From contig NC_018334.1 of NCBI RefSeq assembly GCF_000234665.1, forward strand, positions 806,001-870,000: DNA of 64,000 bases, written 5' to 3'. Below are positions 55,500-64,000 of this stretch, piece after piece. The notes under the pieces are model-generated. The model did no database searches. It was not told the origin of the DNA and was given only the letters and a program-made list of their open reading frames with translations. A program made the position numbers and the translations under genes. The stretch comes from Leishmania mexicana MHOM/GT/2001/U1103 (Eukaryota; Euglenozoa; Kinetoplastea; Trypanosomatida; Trypanosomatidae). Numbering within the stretch: the first letter of the stretch is position 1; each line of letters begins with the position of its first letter.

Positions 55500-56035
55500 T
55501 GTAAGAACCCGGGTGTACCCAACATATCCCGCGCTCACCACCACGCGGCGCTGAGATCCCTCCAACCTGCCTTCATTAGCACCGCCAGCTCCGAAGCAGT
55601 ACTCAGAGGTCGACCGTCCGTCGCAGTTGCCCACCTCTAACATAGTTAGGGAGCGGCAGCTTCAAGGGCCATGGGCCCACAAACGAACATACCGAGTGCC
55701 GGAGTTGGCGATGCCCTTGTTGCCCTCAGATGACTGATGTAACCCGTTCGCGAGAGCTAGAACAGCTCTCGTGCCAATGGCCGGTTGGCAGATCGGCCTG
55801 CCAGACGACAGGGGCCGTCGGCACTTACCAGAACGTTACCGAAGCACGAAAAGCTCTCACGTGCCAGGCACGCCACCGTCGACAAACCAAGGAGCTCGAC
55901 GCGATCTGCGCCACCGAACCGCACCACAAGTGCAGTACTTTACCGCTCCATTACGATTCGCTCATCTGCCGTAGCGCTCCACCAGGGGCTGAGCACGGAA
56001 ACGGGCACCACCTCGCCTGACAGAGATTCGACATC
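55500..56035 (-). pseudogene. Decayed C-terminal kinase-domain relic of a third receptor-like paralogue
   Basis: This stretch aligns in order with the part of receptor A from about 40140 to 40650 (pseudokinase C-lobe to hinge). Landmarks on the plus strand: TGCCTTCATTAGCACCGCCA (55568-55587) against the matching piece near 40194; a GTCGACCGTCC-type block; CCGAGTGCCGGAGTTGGCGATG against the GTAGGCAGC block near 40330; and CACCAGGGGCTGAGCAC (55979-55995) against the CCAGGGCTGAAC block near 40602. Stops and frame changes break every frame. No extracellular or cyclase-like part was found, so only the 3' end of the old gene remains. Receptors A and B differ from it about equally by eye. Confidence 0.6.
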
Positions 56036-56199
56036 AGCACCAAAAAAGGGCGGCGGCGGGAGCATGCTTGGGTGTCGTAGCCGCACTTCATCCGCTTGAT
56101 ATGACTGTGAATGGCCGCGTCTGGTGTGGTTGTTTCGATTACCGGGTAAATGCTGCGGTGCAGACGGTTTAGTTCACAGATGAGGTCGTACCAGCGGAG

Positions 56200-56575
56200 C
56201 CACGACCGGTCACAGGCCCGACCGTGTGGTGCAAAACAGCCGTAGAGACGCCAAGTACAGCAATGCGCAGACTCAGCCACCTGAGCGCGGGCCCCTGCCT
56301 CGAACTCTGCACATCATGTGGATGGCGCAAGCGTGTTCACCGTCACAGGTTACTCCAGCACCACGCCATTCAGGACCTGACCGCCGGCATTAGTGGCGAT
56401 CCACGGCTCTGACCCCTCGACATCGTAGATACCTGGCCATGTCACGACCAGAAGTGGCTTGGCATTGGCAGTGATAAGAGGGATGCTTGGCTTCTCCACA
56501 GAGAATGTGGTGTGAGTGTGTGTGTGTGTGTACTGGACGCTGATGTACCACGCACTGAGGGGTATGGGCCCCAAC
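56200..56575 (-). mobile_element. Degenerate SIDER-like retroposon (copy C)
   Basis: Collinear with copies A, B1 and B2: it shares the CAGGCCCGA block (56214-56222), GCGCAGACTCAGCCACCTGAG (near 56262), GGGCCCCTGCCTCGAACTC, and GCCATTCAGGACCTGACCGC (56365-56384), followed by CCAGAAGTGGCTT. It appears to lack part of the centre, including the CCCACCAG palindrome. It sits directly beside the kinase relic. Confidence 0.58.
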
Positions 56576-56704
56576 CATCACTGGGGTAAGGTGTCAAGAG
56601 AGAGAGAAAGAGCATGGGAGGAGGAGGGGTGCGGGTTGGGGTGGGGTGGCTTCATAACAGTGCTCAGGCACACAGCAGAATGGCCAAGCGGTTGGGTGCA
56701 GACA

Positions 56705-56705
<1 letters not shown>

Positions 56706-56740
<35 letters not shown>
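56706..56740. repeat. (CA)n microsatellite
   Basis: An uninterrupted CA run of about 35 bases. Confidence 0.95.
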
Positions 56741-56743
<3 letters not shown>

Positions 56744-57136
56744 GCAGATAGAAAGCGGGTCTGCGGAGACACGAGGAGGTCTGGCACTAAGCATTCTTTG
56801 GATGCGACCGCTGTCCGCACTGCCTGACCAAGATACAGAGGCGAAGGGGGGAGGGTTCACGTTCGTGCGCACGAGAGCACAGCAATAGAGTAAGAGGGGC
56901 ATCTGGTAGTACATGCTCCTCCGCCGGCTGTATGCCATACCCGGGAAAGCAGAGAGGGGAGAATAATAATGAAAAAACAAAAGTGTGGGGTCCTGCGACG
57001 GTTTAGGCAACGCAGCAGCGAGTTGCTACGAGGCAGACTGACGAAAAAAGACCCACCTCGCCGGGGGCAACACGAAGGCGGATCAGTGGCGCAGCAGACG
57101 ATTCGTGCGTTAGCGTCCAAAATGTGGTAGCGCTGC

Positions 57137-57595
57137 TCACCTGAGCGCTGGATCTTCTTTGCCGGCACCCACTTCCGCTGCGGGCGACAGCTCCTCCGCT
57201 GCTATCTCTAGAGCAGCAGCTCCGCCATCCTCCTGGCGATTCAGGTACGTGGACTCGCCGTAGTGGACTTGCTCTGGCAGCACAGGCATGCACCCGTTTG
57301 CGCCCGGTACAACGGCACCCTCACACGGCTCGTTGAGGTTCGTGCTCAGGCCCCCTTCCGCGCCAAGAACGATGACGTCGATGGGGGCCGTAGCGTCCCT
57401 GGAGGCGCCTGTTCTGCGCCGAGAGCTTCTCGGCCGGCTATCGGACCGTGCGGCGGCTGCCTGCGCACGCTCTCGGGCCTCCAACTCCTCGGCTCGGTGC
57501 AGCGATCGACGTTCACAGTAGTCGAAGCAGGCGTGCAGGCAGACGTACACAAGCCACAGGAAAATGATGATCAAGGTATCACTGTCCGTAGCCAT
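57137..57595 (-). CDS. Small single-span membrane protein, 152 aa (hypothetical)
   Basis: Chosen start is MATDSDTLIIIFLWLVYVCL at 57595; the frame is open to 58021, but the extension is low-complexity and lies beyond a likely splice acceptor. One hydrophobic span (about residues 7-26) acts as a signal anchor. A Cys/Arg-rich juxtamembrane part (FDYCERRSLHRAEELEARER) and an Ala/Arg/Ser-rich stretch follow. The C-terminal part holds the motif QVHYGESTYLNR. The neighbour at 59520-59990 has the same plan and a similar motif (PVEYGEAVYLSR), so the two may form a small family. No function is recognised. Normal amino-acid use over the hydrophilic part supports a real gene. Confidence 0.6.
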   Translation of the reverse strand: MATDSDTLIIIFLWLVYVCLHACFDYCERRSLHRAEELEARERAQAAAARSDSRPRSSRRRTGASRDATAPIDVIVLGAEGGLSTNLNEPCEGAVVPGANGCMPVLPEQVHYGESTYLNRQEDGGAAALEIAAEELSPAAEVGAGKEDPALR

Positions 57596-57703
57596 TTTGT
57601 ACGCCCCATCGACGATGAGGGCGCGGGTGTGATGGCGCTGTGGAGGCGACGGGATAATGCGCGGTGCTGGTGGATGACAGAACTCTGTCGTCAGCTGGAG
57701 ATG

Positions 57704-57705
57704 CT
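57704..57705 (-). promoter_or_regulatory. Predicted spliced-leader acceptor AG for the 152-aa gene
   Basis: A clean pyrimidine tract on the minus strand (about 57707-57728) ends in this AG, about 110 nt before the ATG at 57595. Confidence 0.5.
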
Positions 57706-59405
57706 GCGAGGAGGAGGGAGGGAGGGGTCTCGAATTGGGGTGCGACCAAGGGTTGCGTTGGTGGAGGGCGGGGATGGCGAGGCTTCTGGAAAGCAGAGCA
57801 GTAAAGGCTGGCAACGAAAACAACACGAAGCGAATTAGGTGAGGTGCTGTGGCGAGCCTTCGTTGTGTGGATTCAAGTGCGTGCGCGTGAAACACTTCGT
57901 ACGTATAAAGCGTTGCAGGGTGGGAGGATAACGCGGGGAGAGAGGGAGAGAGAGAGCGCGTAGACGGACAAGAAACTAAAATGCGGAGCACGCGTGAGGT
58001 AGAATGCGACACCATGAGCACATCGATATCCTTCTTTTTGCCTGCTGTTCAAGCACCCAAGATGATGCATGGAGCGATTTAACTGAGTATACTTTCTGTA
58101 AAGACCCGTAGCAGGCGGAGTGGTGCCGATGCTGAGCTGTGACCTTGCGGTAGAAGATAGAGGGTCATGGGAGGAATCAGGCAGCGGCATCCCGTCTACC
58201 ATACGGTCCGAAACGGCGCTGTGTCGTGAGCCTGTTGAGGGACAGGCCACCTTCTCGGACAACTTTGCGGTGCTCTCCAAGAGGTGGCGCTGCGCAGGGG
58301 ATGCCCTCTTTTGTTGATTACCAGCCATGCGTAGACTGTAGGTGCTACTCTTTTTTTCCATTTTTCTTCTGCTAGCACTATCCCGCCGTACCAGGAAAAG
58401 GCACACACACACGGGCATACGCACACACGCACAGACAGAGCCCTCCCTCCCCACATCCTGTTTAGCAGCAACAAAACGGCGAGGAGAGGGGGCAGGAGAC
58501 ACCATTCCGTCCCACGCGCACCCTCCCCTCTACAAGAGACACGTGAAAGAAAGCTCGAATCGAGCCCTCAGACGTATATATATATATAAAGGAAAAAGGC
58601 GGAGTCGAACAGCTGCGCAGACGTACCGGTGGGGAAGCATTGCTTTTCTCTCTCATGCGGGGAGGGAGTGCGGGCAAGCAGAGCCGCCGCAGCAGCAGAA
58701 AACATGACGCCGAGAGCCGACTTGGTTCTTTAGAGACAAGCGACAGCGCGCTTGACTGCCAGGGATACCACGAAGTGGCGAAGCAGAGAGAAGGGAGCCC
58801 GCCATGAACATTGCAACAACCAAACCCCGAGTAGCGCCGCGACGGACACTTGCCTGGGCGAGCACCACCACAGAGATGACCCGCATAGGGCCCACTGCCG
58901 CATGAAAAATAGAAAGCAGACAGCGACGCGCTGCGGCATAGACATACCCCATTGGGACCCAGCAGAGACGTTCATGCCGGCGGGTGACCACGGCTGTGGC
59001 ACGCATCATGCTATTCGTACGCTCGCTTGGTTTGCTTTTATGATATGTGGGAGGAGGAGGAGGAGGGGGTGGGCCATTGCTGCACTTTGGCTTAGCCAGA
59101 GAATGGGCTGCTGTTTATAACGGTAACTGTGAGAAGGAGCACGTGTATGCGTGTGCGTGAGCTGGAAGATAATCATGAGAAGCAGAACAGGTACAGAGGA
59201 GAAACCCATAAGCAGTGGAGAGGTGCATGGCACCTAGTGCGAAGCCAGCACACAAGACACAAAGGCCAAATCTCATCAGAGATGAACGACAACCAACGAA
59301 AATAATAGAGAGTATCAACACCACCACCACCACCGCCACCGCCATCACCAGCAGCCGCCGCACGCGAGCGAAAGAAGTAGATACCCAGCAGCAGAGCACC
59401 AGGTA

Positions 59406-59406
<1 letters not shown>

Positions 59407-59439
<33 letters not shown>
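59407..59439. repeat. (CA)n microsatellite
   Basis: An uninterrupted CA run of about 33 bases. Confidence 0.95.
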
Positions 59440-59441
<2 letters not shown>

Positions 59442-59519
59442 GGGTCTTGACAGGTACACGGGAATCGAGAGGGGGTGAGAGACCAGCTGAGAAAGAACGT
59501 TCTATTCAAAGCGCCGGCA

Positions 59520-59990
59520 CTACTTGCACGCGTCACGGTCGTCCCTCACACCCTTTCTGCGGTCGGAAACTTTTTTGGTGTGATCGCTATCAGGTCGTGA
59601 CAGATAGACGGCTTCACCGTACTCGACTGGCTCTTGACGGGTTGATGCTGCACCACCCTGATTGGCCGCTACCACCATTCCGACGCATGGCCGCGGACTT
59701 GCCACGACCGCCATCAACGGCCCGTCGTGGCCGTAAAGGAGTCCGGGGTGCTGCTGGTACACACCGTAGTAGCCATTCGGGTATTGTGGCTCGTATCGCG
59801 TTCGGGGGTTGCTGTAGCTATGCCCGAGTATGTTGCCTGATTCCAGCGCTGGCGTCCCTTCACGGCCTCCTCCGCCATGCACCTCGTGGCCCCTTTTCAG
59901 GATGCAGCTAGAGACGGTGCAGAGAAAGATGGAAAAGCAAATGGAAGCGCAGAAAAAGGAAAAGATGAAGAGAAATATGTGATCCAGCAT
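59520..59990 (-). CDS. Small single-span membrane protein, 156 aa (hypothetical)
   Basis: The product begins MLDHIFLFIFSFFCASICFS and has one strongly hydrophobic N-terminal span (about residues 4-30, Phe/Cys-rich), likely a signal anchor. A Gly/Glu-rich linker and a Tyr/Pro-rich central part (YEPQYPNGYYGVYQQHPG) follow, then a hydrophobic stretch (about 90-108) and a charged tail with PVEYGEAVYLSRPDSD. The tail motif resembles that of the protein at 57137-57595, whose gene lies next in transcription order. No catalytic motif is seen. The only start in frame is used. Function unknown. Confidence 0.55.
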   Translation of the reverse strand: MLDHIFLFIFSFFCASICFSIFLCTVSSCILKRGHEVHGGGGREGTPALESGNILGHSYSNPRTRYEPQYPNGYYGVYQQHPGLLYGHDGPLMAVVASPRPCVGMVVAANQGGAASTRQEPVEYGEAVYLSRPDSDHTKKVSDRRKGVRDDRDACK

Positions 59991-60119
59991 TGCCGCAGTT
60001 CATTGCACCGCGCGGAGGGGGGGGGACGGGGAGTGGGGCGGAGGTGGAAGAGGCGTGACAGCGAGGAAGCCGCCAATAGCGAGAGGGGGAGGGGGGGGGA
60101 GATGGTACACGAACACAAA

Positions 60120-60121
60120 CT
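60120..60121 (-). promoter_or_regulatory. Predicted spliced-leader acceptor AG for the 156-aa gene
   Basis: A pyrimidine tract ending in a T-run on the minus strand (about 60122-60135) leads into this AG, about 130 nt before the ATG at 59990. A second pyrimidine-rich block lies between the AG and the ATG without an AG of its own. Confidence 0.4.
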
Positions 60122-63092
60122 AAAAAGGGGGAGGCGGTGGGCGGCACGGCTGCATCTCAGCTACGACTTTGAGGGAGCGAACCCAGTGGGCCTGGTCCGT
60201 GCCGCTTCTGCACCTGTGCGAGCAACACTTCGCTTTGCATGAACCACTTGCTGTGATCCCGCTGCTGATGTCTTCTACTCGAGATGGAGGCTGTGATAGA
60301 GACATGCATGCGATGACGGAGAGAAAAGAAAGGGGAAGGTCGCGAGGAGAGGCAACACCAACACCGTAGAGAGAGGCACACACGCAAGGCCACAGAGCAG
60401 GGTCCTTCGCGCGAACTAGTCGTGCGCAAGGGTTCCCCAATCGCTCTCAGAGAGGAAATACCATGGAGTCTGCGCATGAGCGCCAAAGGGGATGGGGGAC
60501 ATGCGGATTCGGTTTCGGCTGGATTAGCCGACAGACTCGATTCACCGCTGAAGCGAGCCGCGGCTGGAGAGACAGGGAGTCGCTGGGGGAGGAAAGAGGT
60601 AAACACAGGGTAAGCAGAACAGGGAGGCGCACGGGGATGGGAAAGGCTGCGTGCATCGGCTTGCGGATTGCGGTACGGGAACCTCCGTTCACCTTTCCAT
60701 ACATGCACACATGCGCGATGCACACACACGTGCACGCGCACATCGAGTGTGTTTCGATAGAAAACGCCTACAATACGAGTGGCCGCGCAACAACAAAAGA
60801 AAAAAGTATAGGCGGACTCGCACAGACACGCGCGCACACCTATGCGCACGATGGAGTGGAACGTGCAGGAAGGGACGCCTCCCTCCCCCCAAAACGGGAA
60901 GAGGTCGTGCGCAAAAGCTCAAGTCGAGGGAGAGAGGGGAAGAGAAAGCATCTTATTGGATCGCAAGAGTTGCTGGCGCAAGCGCGTGAGCTTCAGGTGT
61001 CGTGCACGCGTCCGCCTGCAGTGGCTTCCATACGCTCCCTCCAAAGTCAGGTCACGTCGACGAGGGAGGCTGTCGAGCCGAAAGAAACACGTGCACGGAG
61101 ACACATGTGCAGAGGCCCGCGCACCGGTGCGGAAAAATAAGGAGGCAGCGATAAGGGGAAGGCAACGCGAGCGTCGTCGCTGCTGTGAATGGAATCGACG
61201 TGACGATGAAGAGCGCCGCGTGTCACATACGCACTGACATACACAGCACAATCTACGAAGGGGTACCTGAAAAAAAAAACTAAGGGAAGCTCAAGTGCTG
61301 CAGAGGAGCGCGCGCACGTGGGGCGTCGATGCCGCACACACAAGCACACATACAATGCGATATATAAATATATATATATATATATTTATTTATATATGGA
61401 CCATGTAAGTACACCAGCAGGCACGTTCGCCCCCTTCCACGCAAGACCCTTCAGGGGCGGCGGCCACTGTGGGAGTCGACGGGTGGCGAGGCCACGCACA
61501 GACAAAGAAAATCGAAGATGGCGAAGAGACGCACAACGCCCCATCCCCGTCACATCATGCAGTGCCGACAACAGCAGGACAGAAGAGGCGGACACTCCGC
61601 AGCGGAGCAGCGGCTGCCGTCCCTCCACTACCCTTGTCGAGCTCGCGCCAACCGGGGCGGCGACATCTCCGCAGATCGCCGACTCTGGAAAGACAAACGG
61701 CATCGACGTGGCACCGTTGCCGGCGCGCCCAGCGGCAGGGAGAGAAGGATTCTACGTGGGCTTGGAACGCTCCACCGAGGGGAAAGAGTATGATATGGGA
61801 CGGTGCGACAAGGATCACTCACTCTGACTCTGCTGCACACTCTGCGCACCGTCACGGAGAGAAGCTGTGGGCCTACGGATGCGTTGTCAGATAGCTGCGC
61901 ACTCACTCTTGGGCTTGTGCAGCGATCGCCGTCTGACAGGTGTCCGCCACCGCTACTCCAGCGGCCCTCACCCTCCTCTCCGTACACCATAAAGGGCTGC
62001 GAGCCGTTTGCCTCCGCTAGCACGAGTGCGTGACCTCTCCCTAGCGAGTTAGCTGGCTGTATGCCGTTGCTGCTGCAGTTCGCCGGCGTGTGTGGGAGGG
62101 GGAGGGGGCTGTTTAATTCACGAGCGCACTTACAGGCACCCCACATGACTGAAGTGTCCCCGACTCGCGCGTGCGGCGTTCACGCTTGTCGGCTCCGAGC
62201 TCCCCGGCGCGACGCCGGCCATCGCCGTGTGTCGGTCGAGAGAAGCCGCGAATGGACAGAAGGACGCTTGGCGCGGCAGCAACGATCGTCGCAGGCGCAC
62301 AAAGCGCAAGAGTCGCGTAGTTCGTGGCGATGACGAGGAGGGGAGGACGGTCACAAGAAGACGTGCTGACGGTGCGTGCAGGCGAGGCATATTGTGCCCG
62401 GAATAGGGAGTGTGCGGTGCCACTTCCAGCAAATGGGCACGCACACGTGTGTGTGTGTGTGCTGCATCGATGGTGGGAGAGCTCACTGCACGACGCCCCG
62501 TACTTCTCTATGGAAAGGCCGGTGGTAGGCGGAGATGCGCTTTTTCCTTGCTCGGCCACACAAGGTCACCGCTGACATGGAGCGCTTGCAGCATGGGGCG
62601 GAGAGGAGAGTGCCGAGGCCGGGAAGGGTGTTCGTGTGAGACAAGGGGTAAAGCCGTGTGATTGATGCGGCGTTCATGCGTGCGCTGACGGTGGAAAACG
62701 AAGAAGGAAATACTGACCCTGCCCATGTATGCCGTGATCACTCGCATGCGCCGAGGGAGAGGGGCAAGGTTGCAGGTAGCGCAGGAAGCTCACTAGGCAT
62801 ACTTGGCCGCCGAAACGGTCCGCACCTTTGGATGATGCAGCCTAGGATAGCCTGCCAAGCGTATGCGGACCGGTGCTGCGAGTTCATGAAGAGGCGTTGT
62901 GCGTGCTGGAGGGTGAAGGGAGCAACGCCAGAAGGAGGAGAGGGATGGAGGCATGCGGGAGGAATATGTTCAGCCCACACAGCGTGCTGCATGCGATGCT
63001 GGCGTTAGATCTGGTTCCGCAGTAGGTGCACCGCACTCCTCTCCCCCTACTCTTTCTTGCACTACGGTGCTGGCACAGCGCGCAGGGAAGTA

Positions 63093-63102
63093 GTGTGTGC
63101 GT

Positions 63103-63133
<31 letters not shown>

Positions 63134-63163
63134 GGTGTGGGTGTGGGGGTGGGTGTGGGTGTG
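63093..63163. repeat. TG / GGGTGT repeat tract
   Basis: A TG run grades into GGGTGT-type units. The plus strand has several GGG triplets; the minus strand reads as ACACCC-type repeats. Confidence 0.9.
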
Positions 63164-64000
63164 GAAGGAGTGTTTGGGCCCACGTGCTACTTATGCTTGA
63201 TTCCTTGCCCTGACAAAGTTTTAGAGGGTTAGGCGGACGTCGTGGGACGTGCTGGGGACTGAGGCTTGAGTTTCTGGATGCCATGACTGACTGCTGTCGA
63301 GAGTCGAGTAGCTGCAATGGGGTACAGATAGAAGCCAAGGCGTAGAGGTGCAGAGGTATGAGGAAGTGGAGGGGTGGGTGGGGTGGGGAGAAGATAAACG
63401 GAGAGCGGTCCCGGTAAGCAACAAGAGAACCAAACGACAACAACAACGAGAAGGAAAAGGAAAGAGAAGTGTTTGCCTGGGAGGGCGAAGTGAGGAGACG
63501 ACGACGACGCCAGCGAGGGCGCGCGCGATGTCCGGAGAAAACAAAGAGAAGGGAAGACGCACATGTTCGAAAGAACAGCACCAGGTGGGGTGGAAGGGGG
63601 GAGGCAGAGGGGGGAGAGGAGGAGGGTTACATGCATATAAGATATAGTGTATTGCTCAGCATGCAGCCGCTGAAAGGAACACGGAAAGATGGAGAGAAAC
63701 AAAACAAGGAATTTGCGGCCAGCGGCATTACACGCACACACACACACACTCTCGTCAGACTTATCGAGGCCCCCCCAGCCAGCGGCAGTCCTACCTTGGA
63801 TAACCCGAGTGGCGGCTCACAAACACACAGATTCAAAGAATCAGGACTCATCCATGCATATAGCGTTGACTGACACACACACACACACACCGGCGGGCAC
63901 ACGCATGAGGAGGTGTGCGTCAGCTAGGCGCGAGAGTGCAAGCACCGACACGCAAAAGAGGCCACGCGCGGGGAACAACACAAAAGGCGGACACCTCTGT

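Larger units (their letters stand above)
53126..57136. other. Intergenic region upstream of receptor B
   Basis: No intact gene is supported. It contains a TA run (53408-53423), a kinase relic (about 55500-56035), a SIDER-like element (56200-56575) and a CA microsatellite (56706-56740). The stretch 53600-54180 is GC-balanced but has no recognisable product; 54180-55300 is repeat-rich spacer. Confidence 0.6.
57596..59519. other. Intergenic region between the two small membrane-protein genes
   Basis: No gene is supported. A TA run lies at about 58575-58587, a CCACCGCCA-type run at about 59321-59345, and a CA microsatellite at 59407-59439. The stretch 58690-59100 is less repetitive but has no recognisable product. 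Confidence 0.55.
59991..64000. other. Terminal spacer with a possible decayed small gene
   Basis: No intact gene is supported to the window end. A TA run (61360-61397) and a TG/GGGTGT run (63093-63163) are present. The repeat-poor patch 61400-62420 has minus-strand coding-like traces: a hydrophobic stretch (LLVIATNYATLALCAPATIV, near 62280-62340) and, in another frame, AEANGSQPFMVYGEEGEG (near 61955-62010). These recall the plan of the two small membrane proteins but need a frame change. A further coding-like trace lies at 62738-62992 (minus). Confidence 0.45.

Noticed and set aside
1..64000. CRISPR arrays, bacterial operons, strand-switch region or telomeric repeats
   Set aside because: Repeats are microsatellites or long duplications without spacer structure; all credible genes are on one strand; no GGGTTA-type telomere tract was seen.

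Overview
This window is trypanosomatid nuclear DNA, almost certainly Leishmania. The evidence is intronless genes that all lie on the minus strand, 2-8 kb spacers made of purine-rich or CA/TA microsatellite DNA (polypyrimidine tracts on the transcribed strand), likely spliced-leader acceptor AGs just upstream of most start codons, GC-rich codons, and repeats that look like SIDER retroposons. The gene order (NAP - hypothetical - membrane protein - LAG1 - amino acid transporters - kinase-like receptors) reminds me of Leishmania chromosome 31; that placement is from memory and untested. Four 100-N assembly gaps are present (20123-20222, 28228-28327, 29507-29606, 47736-47835).

Transcription runs right to left as part of one polycistronic unit, with no strand switch seen. 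In transcription order: two small single-span membrane proteins sharing a C-terminal YGE-x-x-YL-x-R-type motif (59520-59990 and 57137-57595); a decayed kinase relic (about 55500-56035) beside a SIDER-like element; two large paralogous receptor-like proteins (49058-53125 and 39937-44031); two nearly identical AAAP-type amino acid transporters (33995-35824 and 23941-25683); a Lag1/TLC ceramide synthase (18209-19660); a large four-span membrane protein (10028-13090); a hypothetical protein (6486-7613); and a nucleosome assembly protein (429-1652).

The most unusual content is the receptor pair. Each has two membrane spans around a large extracellular domain, then a region resembling a degenerate class III nucleotide cyclase domain, then a C-terminal protein kinase fold in which both the HRD and DFG motifs are lost. 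They look like sensors with two probably inactive enzyme domains. A central block of 1001 bp is identical between them except for one silent change, while their flanks have diverged, which points to recent gene conversion. A third, decayed copy lies upstream.

The transporter locus is bracketed by a directly repeated 1854-bp cassette ending in a SIDER-like element (20223-22076 and 36402-38255). This arrangement could allow deletion or circular amplification of both transporter genes. Between the transporters a near-identical 1.18-kb repeat is isolated between two gaps and may be either a true tandem duplication or an assembly artefact.
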